Shown: positions 18,887-29,567 of the stretch, one piece after another
Numbering within the stretch: the stretch's first letter is position 1
How the letters are laid out: each line of letters starts with the position of its first letter
Assembly: GCA_900323505.1 (NCBI GenBank)
Contig: OOIN01000001.1
Location: 620,001-684,000, forward strand
DNA from: Ustilago trichophora
Lineage: Eukaryota > Basidiomycota > Ustilaginomycetes > Ustilaginales > Ustilaginaceae
Reading direction: 5' to 3'
Length of the DNA stretch: 64,000 bases
Notes under the pieces: model-generated
Database searches by the model: none
Told to the model about the DNA's origin: nothing
The model's input: the letters and a program-made list of their open reading frames with translations, nothing else
Made by a program: the position numbers and the translations under genes

Positions 18887-20789
18887 TCAAAGGCCACCAT
18901 GACCAGCGCCCGCATTGACCGCGGCTGTAATGTGATCTCCCAACCCGGTCGCAACGGTGAACGTCATGACTAGCAAGCTCTGCCCTACGACATCCACCAT
19001 ACTTGAAACGAAAGGTAGACAGTAGATATCAGGATCGTAGTCCCTACTCCACAGCACGAGGCAGATGACGTGCGCCAGGTAGAGGGCAAACACGTTGGCT
19101 GTGATACTGGCACCGATGAAGGTGAGCGCAAAGATCCAGCCAAAGGTCATTTGGCCCGAAGCACGGATGAGGAGGATGAATGTGGATTTGATACCTACTC
19201 CCATGGTGAGGAGGCTGAGGGGGACAAGCCAGCCTTCGATGGGTGGGATGACGAGGACGGAGCGGATCGAGGCCAAGACGCCGCGGATGCCACCTACGTT
19301 GCCAGCCTTCGAGGTGGCACGGAGGAGAGTGGCGCCTTTGCCAGAGTGGAGGGCAGTGGTGATGCGGGATGCGAAGATGGCGGCACATGCGCCGGGAAGA
19401 CCGCTGATGACGGGAGCAAGGAGGGCAAAGCCTTCGTAACGGCCGACAAAGTTGTCCAGAACCAAGCCGGCGCCAGAGGAGATGAACATGGCGACCAGCA
19501 AGGGGACCCAGCCTGAGGTCAAGAGTTCTCGAACGTATGCGTTGCGATAGGTGACGATGAACGAAGCGATACACGCGACAGCCATGGCCGCCAGAATGAC
19601 GGTGGCTAGGAAGGTGCCCTCGAAGTGGACCAGTGCCGATGCGAGCAATCCGAGAAGGGTGAGGGTGGTAAGATCACCGAGAGAGGCAGCGAGCGGGGAA
19701 GCAATGTTGTCAGGGTTGGCACCTGCACGGCGAGCAATGACGACGAGTGCGCACATGAACGAGCCGAGCACTGCTGAGGAGAGCGAAGCAGAGAGCATGC
19801 CGGTAGCAATGACCAGGACAAACTCAAAGTATCCGTTACGAAGACGCAGCGCAGGATCTGTGGGTGGTTTTGGGTGATGGTGAATGATGCGTCGTTTGTG
19901 CAACCACGATGCACCTTGTACCGCTGTTGTAGAGCCAGGGAGGGATCGACGACGGTTGCGCATGGTGACAGCGGAGAAGGCGCTTCTTACGATGCTATGT
20001 ATCAATGCGTTTTCTGGTGTCTGCTTTGGCGCTGTGGGCAGGGTTGAGACGGGACCTTCAGTCTTTGGTTCAGGTGTGACCACACCTAGCACAAAGGCAA
20101 GCACACCGGCGAACATGGATACAATGAGCGCTTGCACCTGCAGCAATGCCAGATTGCCCTTGATAAGGGTCTCCCTGGTCCTCCTGACGTCGAGCTCGCC
20201 AATGTTGGCGGATGTGGACATGCGAAGGGAGAGGTTCATCTCGAGGTTTCCTTTCATGTTGAGGAGGATGGGGATGAGGATAAAGAGCTTGTCGACTTTC
20301 TGGAAGACGGGCCAGCGGGCAAGGTGAACGAGAAGCTCGCCAGAGAACATGAGCGAGAGCACCGAGACGATGAGCGTGGGGAGAGCTTCTCTCGCAATCT
20401 CCCAGAAGCGGGAGAAGGCGGAGCGGGCTGCGAGACGAGATGCAGTGCCGCGACGATCGACGAAGCCAGCAGTCCCCAAGAGCGAGGCGCGGGTTTCGTA
20501 CTCGTCGTCTACGTCTTCGTCGACAGCAGGAGGGCCGCCGCGATGGGAGGTGGGTGGGTTGGAGGCTTCCAAATCGGCGCTCACGTGGGAAGAGCAACGC
20601 TTGAGGTCGGAAGCAGAGTATCCCGAGTCGCCAGCTTGGAGCGTCTTGGCATCATCATCATCTTGATCATGGTCAACGTCATCGTTGTAGTCATCATCAC
20701 GGATGCGTTGCGACTTTATCGACTTGACATCAGAGCCTTGGTCAAGTGTTGGGTCTGTGAAGCTGCCGACATTGGTGCTGGCATCATCA

Positions 20790-20825
<36 letters not shown>

Positions 20826-20983
20826 CTATCGCTATCGCCGGTGATGGTGTGGTGTGGTGCTTGCGCTGCCGAGTCGTGGTCGATGAGATTCGATGCGGCA
20901 TCTGCACCGGTGGAGTTTGCGATTAAGGCTGGAGAGCTGGCATTGTTGCTGTTGTTGTTTGTAGACAGAGCAGAGTTCACCAT
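18887..20983 (-). CDS. SLC41/MgtE-family magnesium transporter
   Basis: This is a 698-residue integral membrane protein. The first about 195 residues are cytosolic and acidic, with an alternating Asp-Asn run at 51-68. Two MgtE-like repeats follow. Repeat 1 contains LNMKGNLEMNLSLRMSTSAN (241-260), the SLC41 signature. Repeat 2 contains NPDNIASPLAASLGDLTTL (423-441). About ten hydrophobic helices are visible. SLC41 proteins move Mg2+ across the plasma or organelle membrane. The Asp/Asn run is encoded by a hexanucleotide repeat, so its length may vary among strains. The frame is intronless and starts at the ATG at 20983. Confidence 0.88.
20790..20826. repeat. GTCGTT hexanucleotide repeat coding Asp-Asn in the SLC41 gene
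   Basis: GTCGTT units repeat in tandem on the plus strand. On the coding strand they read AACGAC, giving the DNDNDN stretch near residues 53-62. Confidence 0.85.
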
Positions 20984-21227
20984 GGATCGATGGGCGGCGG
21001 GTCTTTTGTGAGCAAGTGAGGCGAAGTATGGAAGATGCTTTTGTTGTGGTTGGTGATGATGATGATATAGGAGGCGATGGAGTTGGTGGAGTGCAAGTAG
21101 TAGGGAGGGTGGGACGCTCTACTGGGTGGGGTTGATAAGGTGTGATGAAACTAGAAGGTGGGCGCAGGAGGCTCGAGCCGCAAGCAGTACAGTATGAAAG
21201 AGTCGAGAAATGGTCGTGCACGACTGT

Positions 21228-21254
21228 TTGTACAGTACTGTACAGTACAGTATA
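21228..21254. repeat. TACAGTACTGTACAGTACAGTA palindromic cluster
   Basis: Overlapping self-complementary TACAGTAC/GTACTGTA units lie upstream of the SLC41 gene. This is one of the two densest examples of a motif dispersed across the window. Confidence 0.85.
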
Positions 21255-21948
21255 TGGTGTTTGTGTGTGTGTTGGCTGAAATGCAGTCTGAGTTAGGATC
21301 CTTCCCGAAGCAGCCAAAGTCAAAATGCACTTAACCGATCCTGACTGTGAACCCTCTTGTGCTCTTCTGGTGGACACTCTGTGACACTCGTGTGAGCTTG
21401 ATTGCGTGACAGAGAGGAATGTGGAGCCCACTCACACTCAGCCCTGCCGCCTTGCTGTGTTTGAAATTGCGTGAAGCGAAAACAAAAACAAAAAAGTCTT
21501 GTTTTTTTTTGGTCTTTTCAAAGAGCGCATTTGTGCAGTTGCTTTTGAATTTGCAATTTGCAATTTGTGTGTTGTGTGCCTTCTTTTGTTTCTTTTTCTC
21601 ACGAGAAGGTCGGGTTGTTGCCCCTTTTTTCTGTTTGTATCGGTTGAGCTCGGCTGGAGAAAGGCGAAATGCACTCAAGCATAGAAGCTTTTCCCATCGA
21701 TCCTTCCTTTCTCTCTTGTCTTGTTGCTCGTCGTCGTCTTCTGGCTTGGCGTTTCTTTCTACAGCATACGGTTCGTTTCCCGCTTTGGCATCGTTATTGC
21801 GTGGTGAACACTTTGTTTGTTCGTCCCTGATAAGCATCTTGACATAGAAGGTTAGAGTGAGATTGCATCCAAAGTTCGAGCAAGAGCAACAGCAGAAAGT
21901 GGCAACGCGGACCGACCTCCGAGTATCACATTGTCGAAAGGGATGTCG

Positions 21949-21972
21949 GTACAGTACAGTACTGTACAGTAC
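21949..21972. repeat. GTACAGTACAGTACTGTACA palindromic cluster
   Basis: The same dispersed motif is seen here as a near-perfect inverted repeat centred on AGTACT. A related perfect 14-base palindrome, TACTGTATACAGTA, follows at 22018-22031. Confidence 0.85.
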
Positions 21973-22290
21973 ACCCACGAACAAAAAGAACAAAGCCGAC
22001 GGTCCAAGGTCGTGTGATACTGTATACAGTAGGACCAACGACCCTGCCAAGAGCCCCTTTTGCGGCTACGGACCAGGTCCGCTCTATTCAGACAACCTTA
22101 CCAATGCCAGTGCCTGCATTCACCATCATCTCAGATTCCGCACCTGCATGAAGCGGGTATTTCTTCCCCTTTGTGTTTCCATTAGTGAAACCGTGCTTTT
22201 TAGCGTTATCTCACACATATGCGACTCGCAACTCAGATTTGGTGGTCCGACGCCGAACCCCCCCTCTCACACGACCTCCTTCTTCTTGAT

Positions 22291-22344
22291 CTGCCTCTGC
22301 CTCTGCCTCTGCCTCTGCCTCTGCCTCTGCCTCTGCCTCTGCCT
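22291..22344 (+). repeat. (CTGCCT)9 microsatellite
   Basis: Nine uninterrupted CTGCCT units are followed by a CT run. Open frames on both strands across it only translate the repeat (Leu-Pro or Glu-Ala). Confidence 0.95.
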
Positions 22345-23653
22345 CTCTCTTTCTCCGAGTCATATGTTTCTTCCTTCTTGCTCTCTCCGCACAAACTTGT
22401 TTCTTCTCGATCGATCCGTCGCATACTGGTCGCACTTTGGGAGGAGCTATCCGATAACAAGCTCTTAGAAGGTTCTTCCTTTGCCATCGCCATCACTTTA
22501 TGCACCAAAAACTTGGTTTCTCTTTCTTCCTTCGTCGCCGCTCTAAGCGCGGGAAACAGAGAGACCAATTACTGTGCACACCGGTTGACCGTTTCAAGGA
22601 CCCTGACGAATCGAATCCGCCTCGCCAAACACTGAGAACGGAAGAAAAAAAAAATCTCGAATCGAACCTCGGCTATCTCTCTCTGCCTATTCTTCTTCTA
22701 TGCGCTTCAACTTGTCTCGAAGATTCGCCATGCTTCGCTCGCTCGCTCGCTCACACGACCATATGCGAAAAGCAATCTTGATGTGAGAACTCTTTGACTA
22801 TCATTGGTTGGCAAGACCGGCTTCGGTGCTTGTGCGCTACAACAAGTTTACTTTTGTCTTGCATCTTTCAGAAGAGCCCTGAAAGTGCAAGAATGAGATT
22901 TGCGTTGCGGCGTGGCTTATCCCGCAACACCATCAGCCACAATCGACAGGCGAAAAGTCTTTGCCAATGGAAAAGTTTGTTTCGAGTGCCATGCGGACAT
23001 TGCAACCGACATTCGCAACTCGTTGTGAACCAAGCTATAGTGTTGGTCAGGCGAGGTCGCGTTTGTCGGTTCAGTCTCAGATATACAGTACCTGTACCGT
23101 ACTCGCAGGAACGCGGAGATCAAGCTCATCTCGCAGCCTCCCAATTATGTGGCACAATGGAAGGGGAAAAAAAAGACGTCGGGACGAGTGCCGCCGGTCA
23201 ACATGATGCCGAGTTTCCGAGTTCTGTTCTCAATGAGGTCCTGACAGAGATCGGATCAGAGTTAAATCGGGATGGCAAAGTTGTCCGATACACATTCTTT
23301 CGCCTTTGCTACATCTCCCACTGCTTCATCAGGGCCAACTTGGGATCAGTGACATATCACAAACCGACATTAAACTGCACCAACGACAAAGCAGATTCGT
23401 TTCAGCTCAGTGAAAAAGACATGCCTTCTCGCGGCTTGAGACTTGCCTCCTGTCAAAACCAAACGGTCATGTGATCTATACCTGTTCAAGACGCTTCCCA
23501 ATCGATACATAGGCTCGGTTCTGTCACGCAGATGGTTTTCAAAGCACGAGAAGGATTAGGATTGGGTGTGGGATAAAAGTCTTGATGATACATGTCATGG
23601 CATGGAAACCGATTCACGGACTTGCGAAAAGTCTTTGTAATCGTTTGAGGACT

Positions 23654-24040
23654 TTACTTCTTCTTTCCGCCGGTCATCTTGGCGATAGCAGCCTTCTTGG
23701 CGGCCTCCTCCTCCTTCTGCTTGCGCTGGAAGGCGAGATCCTGCATCGTCCCACGTCACGTCCATCGATTCCATCGTTTCGTGACCATCAAGTCATCCGT
23801 CAAAGACAAGTCATTACCGCCAATCATCCATCAACCACCATCCAGTTCAAAAGTGAACATGTCGTCCAGCATCGGAAGAACCCAGACATATAAAAACAAC
23901 ACAAATCGTCAGCACATAAAGATTCCTTTCTCAACTCTGCGTTGCACTGAACGACGGTCACTTACGTCTTCATCAAGCTCCTTGTTCTGCTTCTTTGGTG
24001 CCTTGAGAGGCTTGGCTTTTCCTCCTTGACGTCCCGACAT
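23654..24040 (-). CDS. TMA7: TMA7-type translation-machinery-associated small protein
   Basis: This is a two-exon gene of only 53 residues. Exon 1 is 24040-23966 (25 codons) and exon 2 is 23740-23654. They are split by a 225-bp intron, 23741-23965, that starts GTAAGT and ends ATGCAG. The protein begins MSGRQGGKAKPLKAPKKQNK, continues ELDEDDLAFQRKQKEEEAAK, and ends MTGGKKK. This matches the TMA7/CCDC72 family (MSxRQGGKxKPLK opening, conserved D-x-AF, Lys-rich tail), a ribosome-associated factor. It is about ten residues shorter than yeast Tma7, lacking most of the Gly-rich C-terminus. The intron falls exactly between codons. The gene is unlikely to be found by length-filtered gene calling. Confidence 0.9.
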
Positions 24041-24446
24041 CTTGATCGTTATCTAGATTGATGAGGCAAGTGTAGATATGGATGAAGTGGAGAAGAAGAT
24101 GTCCACAAAAAAAAAAAAAAAAAAAAAAACGTCTGCAGTGGCTTGGGCCTTCTCAAAAATAGCAAATTCAGGGTCCAGATTGCGCAGACTTCGGAGCCGA
24201 AATCGGAACCGATTAGAGATGTTACAATGGCAGGGTGGTAACATCTGTTCGTTGAAAAATCAGAGCTGCCACTTTCAACATACAGCCGTCTACGAGTTCC
24301 AGTTGCACAAGACACACAGACCATGAATGAGCTTTGAAGAAGAAAGAAATGTCCATTGGTATTGCATCAAAGAAAACATCGCATCAAAGAAAACATTACA
24401 AAAAAATGAATCGTCCATTTATGGTAGGGATCATCATACAGACACA
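24041..24446. other. Intergenic: TMA7 promoter and 3' side of the four-TM protein gene
   Basis: It contains an A23 tract at 24107-24129 and a 17-bp tandem duplication (GCATCAAAGAAAACATC) at 24364-24397. No gene is seen. Confidence 0.6.
24364..24397. repeat. 17-bp tandem duplication
   Basis: GCATCAAAGAAAACATC is repeated head to tail once, with a single change at the last base. Confidence 0.9.
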
Positions 24447-25247
24447 TCAGTATGGCGTGTGGGCATACTTTCCGCCGGGCGTGGTAGCATACGAGTCGTA
24501 GGCGTCGTCCCTACCGTATCCGCCACCCCTTGCGTAGTTCTGCTGGCCAGCGTAAGGATCAGCCGGGCTAGGCTCCCACACAGCCGAGTCCCTTGGGTTC
24601 ATCGGAATGTCCTGGTAGCTCGCCTTGCTATCCCTGAAGGCCTGCCTCTGCTCGCCTCCGTACGCCCTCTGTGCAGCAAGCATGTAGAACTGCGTCAAAC
24701 CCATCAAGACGATCAGCCCTGCCATGACACCCGTCTGTGCCCAGACAAAGATGTTGCAGATGTCCCTTCCAGATTGATAGAACGCATCTGCTGACTGGCC
24801 AAGTGCCGAAATCGAGAGAGAGGAGCCGGCGTTCGAGTTGGAAGGGGTGACGCCATACGTCGAGACGCAGGTGCTTACGGCCTTGTTGTGCTGGACTCCG
24901 GCGACAACGAGGAAGGCGACAGTGGCGATGATGATGGCAAGAGTGAGGAGGAAGTTGATGCGGATGTAAGTGCGGTAGAGGGTGGGCATCTGACGTGCGA
25001 CTGCCACAAGACCAAGGATCTGCCAGACAAGGGTGATGAAGCCCAGCGCTGCGACCAGACCTTTAGACCACGAGGGAATCACACCCTGGCCCGCGACAAT
25101 TGATGGTGGTACGAGCGCACAAATTCCAACAGCTAGTGCGACAAAGGCGGTCTCGAGGACGAGAAGGTATGCTCCGATGTTGACAAGAGGGTAGGCGCAG
25201 CAGCAGAACTCCATTGAGCCGCCTCTTCTGGACCCGTACCTTCCCAT
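24447..25247 (-). CDS. Four-TM membrane protein of unknown function
   Basis: The protein is 266 residues. A short basic N-terminus (MGRYGSRRGGS) precedes a Cys cluster (EFCCCAYPLVN) and a first hydrophobic helix. Three more hydrophobic segments follow: around GFITLVWQILGLVAVA, INFLLTLAIIIATVAFLVVA, and VWAQTGVMAGLIVLMGLTQF. A loop with two Cys lies between TM3 and TM4. The C-terminal about 70 residues are hydrophilic and Tyr/Gly/Pro-rich. The FCCC-PLVN opening and four-TM layout resemble uncharacterised basidiomycete tetraspan proteins, as far as I can recall. No catalytic motif is seen. The Cys cluster may be palmitoylated, which is inference. The frame is intronless and starts at the ATG at 25247. 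Confidence 0.75.
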   Translation of the reverse strand: MGRYGSRRGGSMEFCCCAYPLVNIGAYLLVLETAFVALAVGICALVPPSIVAGQGVIPSWSKGLVAALGFITLVWQILGLVAVARQMPTLYRTYIRINFLLTLAIIIATVAFLVVAGVQHNKAVSTCVSTYGVTPSNSNAGSSLSISALGQSADAFYQSGRDICNIFVWAQTGVMAGLIVLMGLTQFYMLAAQRAYGGEQRQAFRDSKASYQDIPMNPRDSAVWEPSPADPYAGQQNYARGGGYGRDDAYDSYATTPGGKYAHTPY

Positions 25248-26041
25248 CTTGGAAAATATGCTTTTAGCGTTAAGGCCGTGAAGGAGCGCTATGCGTTGAG
25301 CGAGTAAGAGAGCCAGTCCTCGGTACAGAACACTTTCGAAAGATGCGTGAAGATGGAAAAGGAGAGCCTGCTCCTATTGAGGCGTGCTTGATTGACGAGT
25401 TGAAGATCGAGAGTCGAGAGTTCGATACTGCTACAAGGATAGGCCTTGACGTGCAATTCCAAGACAGATCCAAAGATGAAAGAAAAGAAGAAGATCGAGC
25501 TAGGTGCCTGGCTAGAGAGGACGCTGGACTCGATAAAATAGTAATGATGGTGGTGGATGCAGCCTAAGCAAGGCCAAGACGACGAGCGAGCTTGGTGAGT
25601 GAATGCACGAGCACCGCATTTCTGCATGCAGGCATGGACCGCATGGATTCTACAGAAATGCCCTGTTTCAAGAAGCCGATTTTCTTTTGACCCGGGACAC
25701 TGCTGATGTGCCTGCTTGGCCCCTTTTTCTTGGTCTCCAAAATCGGCCAACTGACGGTGGCGGTGCCCTATGGCCAAAAATCTTTGGTTGGCGCGCGGCA
25801 GAGGCTAACAAATCGCTAAAGGACTCAAACAATTTCAGCTCGAATTTCCACGCTCGGCACAGAGTGTGTAGATTTGCAGCGAGCACCGCTCAACTCCACA
25901 TCGGCCGTTTGGCTAACAAAACAAGTCGCCGGATGCGATCGGCATCCCTCAGCCCCCGATCGATTTCTAAAGCCTTCAACAAAGCACACAACTGTCATAG
26001 AGTGTATGGTGAAAGCTTCTACTAATTTGGAAAGGACTACA
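25248..26041. other. Intergenic between the MFS 3' end and the four-TM gene start
   Basis: Promoter of the four-TM gene. Only short unsupported open frames are seen. Confidence 0.6.
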
Positions 26042-27782
26042 TCAGATACGAGCTCGCCAAGAAACATTTCGACGAGCGGCCACTTTGGAGCGCAGCAAGA
26101 TGACGCTAACAGCAGACACGAGGCAGATGCTGCCCATCACCAACAGTGCAGGCCGGAAGGCTTTTGTGCCTGCTCTTGGTCCACCAAAGGCATCCAGAAG
26201 GTAGCCAGCTAAAGGGCCACCGAACAGGGAGCCAAATGCTCGTGAGCACATCATCATTGACTAGACCATCAGAAATGCCATAGATGATCAGAATGTCAGT
26301 AACCAGCAGCGGCATGTTCCCATGGACAGAGACGATAGAACTTACCATTGTGAGCGCCGTTTGATGGACTCCAAAGATCGCAGCATTGACAGGGGGTTGT
26401 AGCGACAGCAAAGCGCCTGAGCTCCCCCCATTCAACACCATTGCCAGTGCCAGAGTCGCGAGACTATTCGACACCGTCCAAATAGCCAAGATACTGACAC
26501 TCGCCATCACTAAGGCAAGCATGAGACTTGTCACGGGTCCAACTCGAGTATCAGCTACCATGCCAAACGCGACTCGCCCAACAGCCGAGGCCAAACTGTA
26601 GCCCGCTACAAGCCATGCACCCGTATTCGGGCTGAATCCAGCCGACTTTGCATATGTCGGCAGCAGGAATGGCGGTACAAACAGTGGGAACGTCCCAAGT
26701 GCGGTAGCGATGAGCAGCAGGTTGAACCGAGAATCGAGGAAGAGTGAAAGCCGGAAGGCTTCGACGCATTGCTTCCTGCGCTCGTCCTGATGTGGTACCA
26801 GCCAGTACGCCAGTGGAAGCATGACTACTCCTGCGCAAACCCCTAGGATTCTCACTGACCATGCCAGACCCACCTTATCTGCTAGTCCTCGCAACAGCAT
26901 CGCACAACTGGCACCGCCGAATCCGCTCGCGCTGTAAACAATCCCGATCACCAGTCCTCTTTTGCTCTTAAAATAGCCAACAGCAATCTGACTGGTCGAG
27001 AAGAAGACCAAGCCATATCCGATTCCGAGCATCAATCCGAATGCGACCATCCTCTCCATTCTCAGCGCCAGTCCTTGATGAACGCCCTCGCCCAGCGGCA
27101 GCTTCGGATGCGCGGTAGGATACCAGCAAGTGGAGAGACATGCGTAGCCAACAGAGACGCAAATGGCTCCAGCGGCTCCCACAGAACGGTTGCCAAATCG
27201 AGCCACGGCTTTGGTGAAGGGGATCGAAAAGATGGGCATGGGAATGATGGTGAGCGAAGAGATCCAACCCAGTGTGGCTGTATCGGAAGCGCCTGCGGAA
27301 ACGAGAGCCTCTTGAATGATACCGAACGAGTAGACGAGACCCAAGGTAAAGAAAGAGTACATCGATGCGCAGATGACCACTCTCCATCCCTGCCATCCTC
27401 CCTCAACTGCCATGACTTCGTCCTCTCCGTTCTCGAACAGCTCCATCGTCGTCATTCCACTTCTAGCTGGGGTAACGTCTCCACTGCTTGGCAGGACAGG
27501 CACGATAGCATTCGACTGAGCCTCCTCCTGCGGTTTTCCAGACTCGAGCGTCATACTGTTGAAAGACGCCTCGATCGGCACACGTGGTCGCAGCTGTGCG
27601 CTGTTCGGCTTGACCACAGGCATTGATGAGGCCAAAGACGAAGACGATGTCAGAATCGGCATCGTGAACTGTTGTTTTGACGAATGTGACTTGCTTCGAG
27701 TCAATGGACTTGTTTCGACAAGGTTGGCGCAACCAGCATGAGCGGAACGGAATGAAGTTCCATTTGGCGCCTGACCCGACAT
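26042..27782 (-). CDS. Major facilitator superfamily carrier, monocarboxylate-transporter-like
   Basis: Two exons, 27782-26346 and 26260-26042, are joined across an 85-bp intron (26261-26345; GTAAGT to GGTCTAG, with CTGAC-type branch sequence). The product is 551 residues. About 115 N-terminal residues are hydrophilic and Ser-rich. Then GGWQGWRVV opens the carrier domain, with about twelve hydrophobic helices. The layout (GGW start, VYSFGIIQE, GYGLVFFSTSQIAVGYF, a central cytosolic loop with HQDERRK, then ALGTFPLFVPPFLLPTYA) matches fungal MCT-like MFS proteins. Exon 2 restores the last helices (SLFGGPLAGYLLDAFGG). The start is the ATG at 27782; a longer frame has only a GTG. The substrate is unknown. 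It diverges from a secreted glycosidase-like gene. Confidence 0.88.
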
Positions 27783-29567
27783 GTTGACAAGTTTTGCTAA
27801 CACTCCCCCGAATGGGAAACAACGCTATGAATGATGAAGGAAACGGAATCGAGGTGCAGAGTATGACAACAACGGCCGTGTTCGATCCTTGGGCTTGCGT
27901 TTCAAGCGCAGGGAGGCGAAGGATGGTCCTATCTAAGGTTTTGGGATGTGATGAAGGCCATGTAGATGTCGCCGTCTTTTATGAAGGATCAAGGGACGGA
28001 TGCGCCGGGATGAAGATGCGACTGCCAATCCGTGCGACCGGTCATGACCACGCTCGGTCAGTGAGGCAGGAGCGAATGTTGAGGTGTGCGGCAAAGCGCA
28101 GCCGAATCAAGCCGAAGAGCCAGATGATGAAGAAGATGGTGCGGCCGAAACCACGCGACCGGTGCTTTTTTAAGGGTCCAACGTGAATTTGCGTGCGGGG
28201 TTAAACACCTGCCCACCGTCCTTGTGACTCACTTGGTGGTACAATGTACAGTACTGTACCGTCTGCTCCGAGATCTACTTCATCGCTATTCTGTGCTGTA
28301 CGGGCCGCTCTGACTGCCGAACGTGGTGCAAGGCAGATTGCAAAGCGCAAAAGCCCAGAGGGTCCGGAAGAGACCGGTCGCGCCGGCGGCTCAGATGTCA
28401 ATGCATGATCCCTGTTTCACCCGCAATCCGCGGAGATGAGAGCTGTTACGATGCGAATGCTAACAACATCAGATGCAAGAAACTTACTCGGATTGCGGGG
28501 ACTTCTCTGTTCTCTCAAGCTTCGCATATGACGCACGTACTGTTCTGAGCTGCTTCGGCGTTTTCAGCGATCAACCACTTCTGCATCCAACTTTACACTC
28601 TGTGTCGTTATCACCAACTGCCCTCCATAGCGTCAAAGCGGCTTGCACCTTGCACACGATTCGCCACGAGGCAATCCGTTTGCTGCTAGGGAGGCTCGTA
28701 CGGGGGAACTCGACCCTACTGTAGCTTTGACGAGCGTGAACCCGGTCGATCTGATCCCTTCGCTTGCCTACTTTGATTCCCCAAGTCTCGCCGGTCTGTA
28801 TACCCGTGGCCCTCTAGTTGCACGAGGTTGTGATGGCGGTGCGACTCATGGCAAGTTCGGCTGTGCACCAAACTTTCACTCGGTTGTAATGCCAATGGCT
28901 TTTTCCGAGTCTCTCACCTCGCTTCGACAGCGTAACGGGCATGCTTCGGCCTTTTCAATTCCGACTACCGAAGAGCTTTCGCTACCAACTCGCCGGGCAG
29001 CAATGCCTGAATATGGTGTTGAATGATGTTGTCAAAGAATGTGGGGGAACAGCCGCTGCTCCGGCTCAAAACTGGCTTGCCACATGCGACTGCTTGAAGT
29101 CGAAAACCTCGAATTCAACGATGATGGTGGTACATACAGCGCACGAGCGCGATGATGAAATTTCCCGTCTCTTTGGAATCTGAGACCTGCCCAGCAGCGC
29201 GTATATTCCTTGTGCCGCATCTGAGCTTCTCGCTTGGGGTCATATCGGTTTGAGGATGCAATTGGCAACATAGCCGAACCCGACCCGAATACCAGATTTG
29301 GATACAAGCATGCTTGGCAATTCGTCCGCTCTGCCACCGTTGTGGTGCACGAAATACGGTCTTCTCGGTGCTGAGCAGGTGAGAGGGTCACGAGGGGGCA
29401 ACGTGGGGGAAGAGAAGATTCAGCAGGCTTCATGCTTTCCCCATGGGTCCCCCAGATTTTCACTTTTGTCTGTCGTCACCAGAGGTTCTATATAAGAAGG
29501 GAGCTTCCTCGTCGGTCATCATCACCAGTCACCCCATAGAAACACTCTTTATCCAACATCTTACAAG
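27783..29567. other. Divergent promoter region, MFS carrier / secreted glycosidase-like gene
   Basis: This is 1.8 kb without a supported gene. It holds one TGTACAGTACTGTACC site at 28245-28261 and the TATA box of the plus-strand gene at 29489. Confidence 0.6.
29489..29496 (+). promoter_or_regulatory. TATA box of the secreted glycosidase-like gene
   Basis: TATATAAG lies 72 bp upstream of the start codon, which implies a leader of roughly 40-50 bases. Confidence 0.7.

Larger units (their letters stand above)
20984..23653. other. Gene-free 2.7-kb spacer rich in simple repeats and GTAC palindromes
   Basis: There is no recognisable protein on either strand. Open frames up to 239 codons exist but overlap low-complexity DNA and lack family features. 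The spacer carries four sites of the TACAGTAC/GTACTGTA motif (21185-21254, 21949-21972, 22018-22031, 23083-23103) and a (CTGCCT)9 repeat at 22291-22344. Confidence 0.55.

Noticed and set aside
22211..22435. Short frame with a Glu-Ala repeat
   Set aside because: Only the (CTGCCT)9 microsatellite in translation.
22640..22680. Minus-strand GGTTCGATTC followed by T run (Pol III-like)
   Set aside because: T-stem pairing fails and there is no acceptor stem or A box.
27783..27803. Longer N-terminus for the MFS carrier from 27803
   Set aside because: That codon is GTG; the first ATG is at 27782.
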